DNA of 64,000 nucleotides from Helianthus annuus. Its lineage: Eukaryota; Streptophyta; Magnoliopsida; Asterales; Asteraceae. This document shows positions 10,301 to 23,065 of this stretch, piece by piece (within the stretch, counting starts at the first letter, position 1; each line of letters begins with the position of its first letter). The notes under the pieces are model-generated. The model saw only the letters and a list, made by a program, of their open reading frames with translations. It searched no databases and was not told the DNA's origin. The stretch spans positions 143,398,414 to 143,462,413 of the forward strand of contig NC_035449.2 of assembly GCF_002127325.2 (NCBI RefSeq), written 5' to 3'. The translations under genes and the position numbers were made by a program.

Positions 10301-11530
10301 CTCTTTAAATGTGGCTTACACTCCCAAATGGAATGGGTAGAAGAGAAAGTTTTTGGCTTGTCCTAGAGTGTCGGGAATCCAAGATCTTTGTAAGTTTTAT
10401 TTTTATTTATTTACAATCCTATTCGGTATGATTTATTTAGAACGTTTCATAAGATAAATTACTTATTCGGGCATAGCATGCCTTATTAAAATTCCATTTA
10501 TATACAAGTTCACATACCTCACGGGAGATCACTCAACACTCGGCCGAAGGTGTAATTTTTAGTGAATCACTCGAGAGCGGCATGGAACTTACGCCTTCCA
10601 TAGGCTTGCCAAGCAATCAATCCTCCTCCTTTTTAACTTTTTACCTTTGTAAATATCAAGAGGACTTTTTTGGTGAAGGGTTAGGCTTGGGTTAAAGGTG
10701 GGTGGTTGGGTTAGTGGTTAGTAAAAGGGCGAAAATCGTAAAAAGCGTCGGTTTTTGTGACATACCTTGTTTTTAGTGACTTTTTATTTTGAAGTATTTC
10801 TCCAAACAAGCTTTTATATAGTTTTTGTTTGTTTTTGACTTCATCATCATTTTTTTTTTAGAGTCACATAAAATAGCGAGCTTACGAAAAACCGAGCTTG
10901 TTACTAAAATAAAGGGTGAAAAATAAAAAGGTTTTTGGTGGGTGAAAAGGTTTTAGGGTAATGAAATGAAAGGTTTAGGCTCAAAGGGGCTAACTAGGGG
11001 GATTTTGGGTAGGTGGTAAAAAAAATTGAAAAATAATGGTGTAGAAAGAAAAATATGGTTAGTCCTAATGCCTCCATCACTTACTTACTTGGGTTTAAGT
11101 TGGTAAGGACCGGGAATGTATGGTCCTGGCAAGTTCTAGAGTTGTAAGAACCAAGCGGCTATTCACACAAGAAACGAAAAATGAGCATTTAGTCTAAAGA
11201 TGTATAATTGTATGCTCAATAAAGGCTCAAAACTCACTTTTGTGGGAATGGGTTTTTAATGTGATCAAGTATATATAATCGAATTTTTAACTAGACTTGT
11301 TATGCCGTTTCGTAATTTTCTTATATTGGTTCTTTATTATCACGACGCTATCGGTTGTAAATTTGTAAAAATATAACCTTTTTAGAACTTGTTATTCCCA
11401 AATTAAACCAAGACAAGCAAATAGTAAAAAAAACGAAAAGTTTTTGAAAAAAATTTGGGGTGTTTAGCGGTTCCAATAGAGTTTTGTGTAAGGCTTGTAA
11501 TTAGGATTTGCAAAATTCAAGGTTTTAGCA
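10301..11530 (-). other. Non-coding 3' region of the pol-less element
   Basis: About 1.23 kb, A/T-rich with homopolymer runs, no credible gene. It lies between the two stem-loop/PPT sites, like 4956-6223 in the Athila copy. Confidence 0.6.
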
Positions 11531-11572
11531 TCCCCCCCCCCACACTTAAATTACACATTGTCCTCAATGTGT
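11531..11572 (-). promoter_or_regulatory. Second, upstream stem-loop plus purine tract
   Basis: Read on -: 7-bp perfect stem ACACATT/AATGTGT with loop GAGGAC (11553-11572), then AATTTAAGTGTG and a run of ten G. The stem sequence differs from the one near the LTR but pairs fully, and the loop is the same. Confidence 0.8.
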
Positions 11573-12150
11573 CCAAAAAATAATATTTTCGGTTGATTAG
11601 AATGTGTAAAAGTGGGTTAAAAAGCAAAGATTTATGTTACTGGCTTCCGGGACACGGCCCCGTGGTGACCGGGCACGGCCCCGTGGTCAGGTGCCAGTAA
11701 CAGAAATTAAAGAGTTAAGACAGAAGCCTGGACACGGGGGCGTGTCCACTGAACACGGCCCGTGTCCAGTTACCTGAACTGGGTGTTTTTCTGCAGGTGG
11801 CTCAGCACGGGGCCGTGTTGGTTGGGCACGGCCCGTGTTGAGCCTTCTGTGACGGAGATTTGTGTCGGGTTGCTCTGTTCTTTGTGCATGGGTCCATTTT
11901 TCTTGTTCCCTCTTTCATCCATTACCACCATGAGTGTGTTTTATTCATTAATAACCACCAATCTTAGAAACCATCATATCATTGCAAACATAGAGAAACA
12001 TTACATAAAGACTAAAAATAAAAATTACATAAATATTAAGTCGTGGAGTTCTAGCCCTATGTTTTATTTTAATTAGCAAAATTTCCAAGAAGCTATTGAT
12101 CTTGGTTAGATAAGGCTTTTAGAAACTCCTTCTTCCGGGCGTGGTCCTCC

Positions 12151-12594
12151 TCATATGTCGGCGAGCCACTCCTCCACCTCCCTTGGAAGGAGAAAAGAGG
12201 GCTCATTTGCATTAGTTTGAGGAGTCTCGACTTCCGCTGGAATTTCTTGTGGGTGTTCCATGGGAGGTTCCGCGGGAAAGTCTTCCCACCCGGTAGGGTT
12301 GTTAACCCCGAGTGCCAAGTTCCAGTCCTGTTGTGGAAGGACTGGTTCCATTGGAGGTGCTACAAGAATGTTTAACCTTTGGTGCAAAAGGTTAATTTCT
12401 TGAAAGCTACTTTCGAGTCCCATCGTAAGATCGTTAATACGGTCAATTAGGACCTCCTCTACTGACGTCATTTCGTCGAGAGCTTCCCTCAATGCTATTA
12501 CATAGTGCACAAGCGTAGCTTCAACTGAGGGCCTTCTTCCCCTTCGGCTGTTTGAGGAATGAACGGATGATGTTTCGCTGTTTTCACTCGCCAT
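12151..12594 (-). CDS. Unknown 147-aa protein with predicted helix, in env-like position
   Basis: I do not recognise the family. ATG is followed by a Ser/Arg-rich start (SSNSRRGRRPS). A helical, leucine/valine-spaced middle (residues about 30-80: ALREALDEMTSVEEVL, then DRINDLTMGLESSFQEINLL) could form a coiled coil, and a Pro/Glu-rich acidic tail ends in EVEEWLADI. Read on -, a T-rich stretch ending in TAG lies one base before the ATG, similar to the splice-site-like layout of the env-like gene at 3225. Its place before the upstream PPT site also matches that gene. A shared structural role is inference; no enzymatic motif is seen. Confidence 0.5.
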   Translation of the reverse strand: MASENSETSSVHSSNSRRGRRPSVEATLVHYVIALREALDEMTSVEEVLIDRINDLTMGLESSFQEINLLHQRLNILVAPPMEPVLPQQDWNLALGVNNPTGWEDFPAEPPMEHPQEIPAEVETPQTNANEPSFLLPREVEEWLADI

Positions 12595-12976
12595 TCTACG
12601 AAAAATAAACCAAAAAGCAGTTTATGTGATGAAACAGTTTCTGGACACGGCCCCGTGCTCATTGAGCACGGCCCCGTGTTCATCTTTCTGCAGAATTTTT
12701 GAAGCAAGGAATCTCGGGCTTTTAAGTTATTTTCTGAATTTATGTAGGCTTTTTGTTCATAAATAACTTTAAACAATGTTACACAACATGTTTTTACCAA
12801 GATTCCATGAACAAAACTCATTGTTTTCTACCATAAAGGTTGAAGGATTCAAACTTTTGATGGTAGTTCTTGGAGAAAGATGAAAAAAGAAGGAAATGTC
12901 TAGAAGAGGAAAGGACAAGATGGGTTGTTGGAACCTTCTTTTAGACTTACCTAGGATTGTTTGAGAGAAGATTCCT

Positions 12977-13888
12977 TCAAATCTCTGTCCCAAGTTGGTC
13001 CAAATGTGCAGAATTCTTGGCTGCATTTATAGAAAACGACAGCTTTCTGGACACGGCCCCGTGTTCGCTGGACACGGCCCCGTGTGCAGATGGAATTCTG
13101 ACACAGTTTGTCCGTATTCTGACGTTCTGATCAGAAGGGAATCTTTTGATGAACACGGGGGCGTGTTGGCCGGACATGGCCCCATGTCGGGAAGCTGTTT
13201 TATGAAGTTTGTTGCTCCTAAGGAGCTTATTTATATCGGGTGGTTCTTGATTTGTTGGAACAACCCCAAAGTGCCTAAGATACCTTAATTGTCCTATACT
13301 AAGGCGAGAACGCAAGAGGTTATCGGTGAGGGTAATTCCTATTTTCATTCTAGGTGGACAAGTCCAACCCTTTTCCGGGCTCTCATTAAAGAAGGTGTAT
13401 GCCAAATCGCTCAGGTCTATGTATGCATCGAACGAAGTCGATGGGGAGTCCTTCACGGCACAATCGGCACAGGGACGACTATCGTCCAAGTCTTTTCTAG
13501 GTATGAAGGTATTTTCGGGAGCAACGAGGTTGTCGGAATGCGGTTCCAACATTTCCTTATGGTCATCATCTTGGGGCGGATCAATAAAATCCTTCCTAAG
13601 TTCTTTTGACCAATTGAGAATTAGTTCTTCTAGCTGAAATAACTCGTCAAGGAGCATTTCCCCTAGAATATCTGGCTGGGCGCGTTCGAGGGAGAGATGG
13701 TGCTTATTTTTACTTTCGCCCCTCTTAAGGTTACAAGGAATCGGTGGGTCTATATAGTGGGGCCTATAATTTAGAAAGTAACATTTTAATTCCTCATGTT
13801 CGCCTCCACATAATCGACACCACACACCATAAGAGTGCCGAAAGTAAAAAGAATTACTATCACTCATGTTTGTGTCAGAAATTACCAA
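12977..13888 (-). CDS. Unknown protein with one zinc-knuckle-like motif, first ORF of the pol-less element
   Basis: 303 codons from ATG 13888; a second ATG at 13867 is also possible. Residues 24-36 (CRLCGGEHEELKC) fit C-x2-C-x3-H-x4-C, one residue short of the gag-type CCHC knuckle. The middle is acidic with LLDELFQLEELI and ends in a Leu/Arg-rich block (LRSRLSIGQLRYLRH). The last ~90 codons translate two palindrome pairs (HGAVSSEHGAVS and similar), so the true end or an intron boundary probably lies near 13200. As the first gene after the primer site it holds the gag position. A nucleic-acid-binding role is possible but unproven. Confidence 0.5.
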   Translation of the reverse strand: MVISDTNMSDSNSFYFRHSYGVWCRLCGGEHEELKCYFLNYRPHYIDPPIPCNLKRGESKNKHHLSLERAQPDILGEMLLDELFQLEELILNWSKELRKDFIDPPQDDDHKEMLEPHSDNLVAPENTFIPRKDLDDSRPCADCAVKDSPSTSFDAYIDLSDLAYTFFNESPEKGWTCPPRMKIGITLTDNLLRSRLSIGQLRYLRHFGVVPTNQEPPDINKLLRSNKLHKTASRHGAMSGQHAPVFIKRFPSDQNVRIRTNCVRIPSAHGAVSSEHGAVSRKLSFSINAAKNSAHLDQLGTEI

Positions 13889-14154
13889 CCGCCAGGGTCT
13901 AACGGTTCTGTTTTCAGTAAGAGAATCTTGGGCACGGGGGCGTGTTGAGTGGACACGGCCCCGTGTTCAGCTTACTGTCTGACTTAAAACAGGATTGCCA
14001 GTTCCAATGATTGAGCACGGGGGCGTGTTCAGCAGGCACGGCCCCGTGCTGAGCTCTGCAGAAGCTGAAAAAACTAAGAAAAATCCTAAAAATTAAAAAG
14101 AAAAATAAAAATATGATTAGGCCGTTGATTCCTAACTTTCTTAAAATCCTTGTG

Positions 14155-14172
14155 TCCCCGGCAACGGCGCCA
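14155..14172 (-). promoter_or_regulatory. Primer binding site, tRNA-Asp type
   Basis: Read on -: TGGCGCCGTTGCCGGGGA, beginning six bases after the 5' LTR (LTR edge at 14179). This matches the tRNA-Asp 3' end, the primer usual for Athila-type elements. Confidence 0.9.
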
Positions 14173-14178
14173 AAAACT

Positions 14179-15864
14179 TGATGCGTGTGTAGTGCGATAT
14201 ATTTTAGATGTATATTTAAGCCCTTTTTTACACTTTTAGCCAAGTTTTAAATTTATAAAAACACGATATTTACTAACACTAAACACACATATGGGCAAGT
14301 GCACCCATCGTGGACGTAGTATAGTGTTGGTAAGATACCGAGGTCGTCCAAGGACACAAGAGCTTTTAATACCGGTTTATCCTCAACGTCTAATCAAATC
14401 AAAAAGTGAGAAAAATGTTTTAAAATAAAAACTAACTAAATGCTGAAAAATAAAATAAAATAAAAACAGATAGACAAGATGAATCACTTGGATCCGACAC
14501 GTGTATTAGTACAACCTTTGATTATTTTCGCACTTTTGCACTTGTTTAAGAGATTATCTTAGTTATTGTAGTAGGCCCCTCTTTTGAAGGCGACGTTACC
14601 CTCAACCCAGTAGTTTGAGTCAGCAAGGATACAATCCTAAAGGGTCGGATTATTGAAAGATAATGAATTAAGTTATTAATGCAAATTGTGATAGGCCCCG
14701 CTTTCGGCGGTGACGTTACCCTCGGCTAAGTAGTCTGAGTCAGCAGGGATACAGTCCTAAATAGCCGGGTTATAGTATTAATAGTAGTTAACTTATGAGG
14801 GGGTCAAAGAGTTTGGATCCCCGCCATCCAATACCTATGGGCATTGAAGGAGATCCTACTAAATTTGACCCAGGTCCCAAGCAGGACCTCTAAACGCTGA
14901 ACAAGGGCAAGACCCTTACCAAACCGTTCCCTTAACCCCCGACCAGGTAGCCAACATACCTCCATATAGACCGTGGAGATATGAATGGTGAAAATCTTTT
15001 ATTTTATATAGACAGTAAAATAATGCCAAGACACCACGGACAAACGATAAGGAAAGATCACCTTCAACATAAGTAACTAGTTATTAAAGTCATTAATACA
15101 AAACCAAATAAAAAGTGCAAAAGATTAAAAATAAAAAGTATTATACTAAACACTTGTCTTCACCAAGTGATGTAAGAGACTTAGGCAAACATGGCCTTGA
15201 TTGTCAAGAACTCTTACGATCAATCTTGGATCCCGAGACGACTCACACACTCTATGATGGACAATGGATGATGGTGGTGGATGATGGCGTTATGGTGGTG
15301 GTGGGTGGTGGATGAAGTGTGAGAGAGGTGGTGTGCCAAGGGATGAGATGGAATGAAACCAAGCACTCCTATTTATAGGCTGAACTGAAGGCTGGGCACG
15401 GCCCCGTGTCCGCTGGACACGCCCCCGTGCCCGTCTGACACTCTCTCTCCTCATTAATTGTAATTCGCAATTACAATTAATGCGCCTGCTGTACTTTCAC
15501 CACGCCCCCGTGCCCGCTGGACACGGCCCCGTGGTGGGCAATAGAAGCTTCTATAGGTTTGTCTTTTATGCTGCTTCTTGGGCACGGCCCCGTGCTGGCT
15601 AAGCACGGGGCGTGTTCAGTCTTCTGCTTTCTCTTCTTTGCCTTGGAGGATGCCGTTGAGGGTCCGGGCAGTCTACTTTTATTCCTTTTCTTGTATTTAA
15701 GCTAGAATTAGTTGTCTTTTTGCTTCTTTTGTGAATTTGAGCTCATTTCATCCTGAAAATACAAAAGAAAGACAAAAACACTCTTTTTCCAACATTAGTA
15801 CTTAAAAAGGGTTAGTTTTATGCCTTAATTGATGTGATTTGTATGTTGCATTTTACACACATCA
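14179..15864 (-). repeat. 5' LTR of the pol-less Athila-type element
   Basis: Near-identical to 8581-10259, differing by about ten substitutions, a one-base T-run change and a six-base insertion near 15063. It carries the same 120-base tandem duplication and three palindrome pairs. Confidence 0.95.
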
Positions 15865-16851
15865 GCTCATTTCTTGGCACTTAAGGAAACAGACAATACG
15901 GAGAAGATATCGCAGTTGTACCTTAACAAGATTGTAGCCCGTCATGGAGTACAAGTGTCAATCATTTCAGATAGGGACGGAAGATTTGACTCCGGGTTTT
16001 GGCGATCTCTCCAGAAATCGCTGGGTTCTCGTTTGGATATGAGTACTACATATCATCCTCATACGGATGGTCAGAGCGAGAGGACCATTTAGACATTAGA
16101 GGATATGCTGAGAGCGTGTGTGATTGATTTTGGTGCAAGTTAGGATACTCATTTGCCTTTGGCAGAGTTTTCTTATAACAATAGTTACCATGCTAGCATA
16201 AAAGCCGCCCCGTTAGAAGCCCTGTATGGAAGGAAGTGTCGATCACCGCTCTGTTGGGATGAAGTTGGCGAGAAGCATTTGACCGGACCCGAGCTTATTA
16301 AGGAGACCACGGACAAAGTCGTCCAGATCAAGAATAGGTTGAAGGCTGCCGCGGATCGACGGAAGAGTTATGCAGATAACCGAAGGAAACCGCTGGAGTT
16401 TCAAGTTGGTGATAGAGTCATGTTGAAGGTATCGCCATGGAAGGGCACTGTGAGATTTGGGAAAGGGGGAAAGTTGAGCCCGCGATATATAGGTCCTTTC
16501 GAAATCGCCTCTCGAGTTGGACCAGTCGCGTATAGGCTCAAATTGCCTCAGGAACTGAGTGGAGTTCATGATGTATTTCATGTCTCCAATCTGAAAAAGT
16601 GTCTGTTAGATGAGACACTAATTATACCCCCTGGAGAGGTTCGAGTGGATGATAAACTGAGGTTTATCGAAGAACCAGTGGAGGTTCTGGATCGGAAAAC
16701 CCAGAAACTCAGGAGGAGTAGGATTGAGTTGGTCAAAGTCTGCTGGAATTCTAAGCGTGGACCCGAGTTCACCTGGGAGCGACAGGACCAAATGCAACAG
16801 AAATATCCTCATCTCTTCCCACCTAGTGCGAAAACGAAACCTGTGAAATAG
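15865..16851 (+). pseudogene. pol: Tekay-type integrase core and chromodomain, C-terminal piece
   Basis: Continues the frame cut at 8580: the first five bases are the duplicated target site. Core motifs are [27 protein letters not shown] and the [13 protein letters not shown] block, followed by [19 protein letters not shown] and a chromodomain-like end ([20 protein letters not shown]). In-frame TAGs at 16090-16092 and 16141-16143 break the core. The chromodomain would steer insertion toward particular chromatin. The frame ends at TAG 16849-16851, one base before the stem-loop. Confidence 0.9.
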
Positions 16852-16887
16852 AATTTCGGGGATGAAATTCCCTAAACAGGGGGAGAC
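16851..16887 (+). promoter_or_regulatory. Stem-loop and polypurine tract of the Tekay-type element
   Basis: Perfect 7-bp stem GAATTTC/GAAATTC with loop GGGGAT (16851-16870), then CCTAAACAGGGGGAGAC up to the LTR. Hairpin to LTR is 17 bases. Confidence 0.85.
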
Positions 16888-20763
<3,876 letters not shown>

Positions 20764-21227
20764 CTTGGAAATTTCATCATTCCATGTGTTGTTGACACCA
20801 TAGCATCAAATGTTGCTAACCCCGGCCTTCCTATCAACAAGTTATAGTTTGAAGGGGAACTCACGACGATGAAAGTAAGCTCCTCTGTTCTAGACAAGTC
20901 TCCATCCCTGAAACATAAGTTCAGTGTTATCTTCCCTAGAGGTTGTACCTTCTCCCAGGTGAAGCTTCTGATGGACGTGTTAGTAGCTTGTAGGCGAGCT
21001 TTTGTTTCACTTCCGAGTAAGTCAAAGCATCTTTGATACATAATATTGGAGGCTGCTCCCGGATCCATGTACACCATGTCAAGGGAAGCCGCTTCTATCT
21101 CGGCTTCCACGATGATTGGGTGTTCTTGCTTATCATTGGGATCCGTAAGGGGGGAGCAAATGAACTGTTGATTCCATGGTATGGTCTTTCTCCTTTTTCC
21201 TTCTTGCTTGCTTTTTGACCAAACCAT
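20764..21227 (-). pseudogene. Tat-type retroviral aspartic protease, cut at its C-terminus
   Basis: About 155 codons. The region VYMDPGAASNIMY sits where the catalytic Asp-Thr/Ser-Gly is expected, but reads Asp-Pro-Gly. The second conserved block (NYNLLIGRPGLATFDAMVST) and the closing HGMMKFP follow. The Tekay LTR begins directly after that Phe-Pro; the last codons down to 20730 are LTR-derived. The protease would cut the Gag-Pol precursor. It is out of frame with the gag piece upstream. Confidence 0.8.
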
Positions 21228-21277
21228 GTTTATGCTAACTTCCTTTTTCCTTCCCTCTTATCTTTTATCTTCTTCAA

Positions 21278-22224
21278 CTAGTGAGCGAGCTCCCCCGACT
21301 TGACAGCTTCTTCTATTCTCTTTTTCAATTGATAGCTATCACTAGTGTGGTGCCCCGTGTCATTGTGGAAGGCACAAAATTTACTTGCATCTCTTTTGCT
21401 GGCCGCTATGGACAGAGGTCGGAAGCTGTACTTGACCTCTTCAGTTGATAAGATTTCTTGGGGTGACTTGGTGAGGAGGGTGACGCTCTGTTTATCTTTG
21501 TCCTGATTTCGATTCGGACGAGGGGATCTTCTTCTGTCTTCGAATCTTCTTCCCTCGTAAGACCTGAAAGGTCGTCGATCGACAAAGGGTTGGAGTCTTG
21601 ACCTTTTGGATGGGGGAGGTGTCTCCCTCCAGCTTCCATGTTCCCTCTTCTTTGATGCTTGTTTTTCCAAAGCCTCTTCACCCTTCAGCAAATGATTCTG
21701 CCCTTTCAAAGGCTTCTTCCATTGTCTGAGGGTTGTTTTCATGGAACCTTCTGAGAAGCTTTTTGGCTTTATAGCGTTCATGAAGGCAGATACACTCATT
21801 TTCTCAGTTGCCTCACTATACATCAGACCCTCCCTCTTTAATCTTTCTATGAAGGCCCGAAGGTCCTCATGGTCTTTTTGTTGGATCTGATGCATGACAG
21901 TAGCATCTCTGGTACATCTCTTTTGAGGGGTAAAGTTGGCAAGGAAGCTTTTAAAAGGTCATCGAAGGATTTTATGCTTCTAGTGGGGAGCCCACAGAAC
22001 CATAATCTAGCTGGCCTGATGAGGGTTTGCATGAACATATGACAACATTTGGCGTTATTCCAACGCTTAACCATAACAGCTCCTGTGAAGACTTGAAGAT
22101 GGTCCTCAGGATCTTCCAAACCATCGTATGTCTTAACATTAGATGGCATTTGTATCTTTGTTTGGAAGACGTAGTTTGCTATTTCTTCAGAGAAGCATGA
22201 TAATGATCTGGGTTTGTAAGGCAT
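21278..22224 (-). pseudogene. gag: Tat-type gag, capsid and zinc-motif part, with frameshift
   Basis: Two overlapping frames (22224-21847 and 21895-21278) make one gag with a frameshift near 21870. The first has the retrotransposon gag block (TYDGLEDPEDHLQVFTGAV, ARLWFCGLPTRSIKSFDDL). The second has a basic tail (PSKRSRLQPFVDRRPFRS) and the motif FCAFHNDTGHHTSDSYQLKK, close to the C-x2-H-x4-H type of Tat gag. Gag would build the virus-like particle and bind RNA. Confidence 0.82.
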
Positions 22225-22392
22225 GTTCGTTCCGGCTCCACTGGTGGTAACACCTGCCTGGATGTTGGGTTGGGTTTGAGCTTATGATCCAACCTGGGCA
22301 GCTTGCCATATTTGGCCTCCCATAAGCTGCTTACTCAGTTGAGCCAAGAGAGCTGCCATCTTGGGATATTGAGAACCATACAGGGGAAAACC

Positions 22393-22736
22393 CTATTGAG
22401 GACCAATAGGTGGTGACAGACTAGCAGCTACGACTCTGCTAGCAAAAGGTAACGATCGAAGGGCTTCTTCGAAGGTAGTTGGTGGAGAAGGGGTAGTTGT
22501 TTGAACCTGTTTGAGGAGTTGTTCAACGGTGTATTCTGGGCTTCTTGGGAGCACAATAGGTGAGCTAGAAGGGTAGCTCTCCGGCCCGAGTGAACCGTCA
22601 GGCATAAGGTACGGATGCGGGTCAGAACTAGGTCCTGCTCGAGTAATACTTGGAGATGTGGTAGTGCACAACGGAGAGGGCATAGGGGAGTGCAACTTCA
22701 AGCTCGTAATAAGATATACGTACTCTGACCCCTTTT
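22393..22736 (-). pseudogene. gag: Tat-type gag, N-terminal linker
   Basis: Pro/Ser/Thr-rich frame (SPSITRAGPSSDPHPYLMPD, EYTVEQLLKQVQTTTPSPPT) ending at a stop at 22393. It continues the coding sequence interrupted at 37006 by the gypsy element; the 5 bases CTTTT at 22732-22736 are the left target duplication. 22225-22392 is more of the same gag linker, with stops. Confidence 0.65.
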
Positions 22737-23065
22737 TGTAACATCCCGAAAATATAAAACTTTATACTAAAATTATAAAGTATTAAATAAACAAGAACAA
22801 ACTAACTAGGACGAAATAACCAAGTTAGTTATAAGTCTTGTGTTAACTCAAAACTGGGTTAGAAGAACTTAAATATGAACTAAAAGAAATTAGGGGGGCT
22901 AAAAGTGTTTAAATGGAAATTAATTATAATAAAAACAATTTATTAAAAACAAAACACACATTTGTGTTTTGTGCTGGAAATCGATCAAAGGCAGGGGGCG
23001 ATCCCAAGCTCCCCCAAAACCCTAGTTCTTGTCAAAACCTCCAATTTGAAGGTTCAAATCAAGTC
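22737..23065 (+). repeat. Truncated 5' LTR of the second Tekay-type element
   Basis: Starts TGTAACATCCCG and is colinear without gaps with 34984-35312. It stops at AAATCAAGTC, where pol sequence begins. Confidence 0.93.

Larger units (their letters stand above)
11649..14054 (-). repeat. Eight pairs of CACGGCCCCGTG-type palindromes in the interior
   Basis: Pairs lie at about 11649-11690, 11730-11769, 11801-11844, 12642-12684, 13049-13088, 13151-13190, 13930-13970 and 14011-14054. Each member has arms such as GGACACGG/CCGTGTCC or GCACGG/CCGTGC around a few C or G. Members are about 20 bases apart, and many pairs are edged by TTCTG or CAGAAG. Two pairs fall inside the tail of the 303-codon frame. 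With three pairs in each LTR the element has fourteen. Confidence 0.88.
8581..15864 (-). mobile_element. Complete non-autonomous Athila-type LTR element without pol
   Basis: Two LTRs of 1679 and 1686 bases bound a ~3.9-kb interior with no protease, reverse transcriptase, RNase H or integrase. Orientation is - : the primer site lies at 14155-14172 and the PPT at 10260 onward. The interior holds a 303-codon frame, a 147-codon frame, two stem-loop/PPT sites and many palindrome pairs. Hand alignment of the LTRs shows about 10 substitutions and two indels, so insertion is recent. Intact TSD GCTCA. Movement would need proteins from a related autonomous Athila element (inference). Confidence 0.93.

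Noticed and set aside
11762..12076. 104-codon frame on +
   Set aside because: It overlaps palindrome pairs and non-coding sequence of an element that reads on -; no recognisable protein.
13289..13637. Frames on + within the pol-less element
   Set aside because: They are antisense shadows of the 303-codon frame on -, with no family resemblance.
9790..14054. CRISPR-like array of palindromes
   Set aside because: Spacing is irregular, repeats are paired and variable, there are no cas genes, and the setting is a plant retrotransposon.
16090..16092. Programmed stop readthrough as the reason for the shared TAG
   Set aside because: Other in-frame stops exist in the same copies and no readthrough signal was recognised, so mutation is the simpler reading; kept as a finding, not as a recoding claim.
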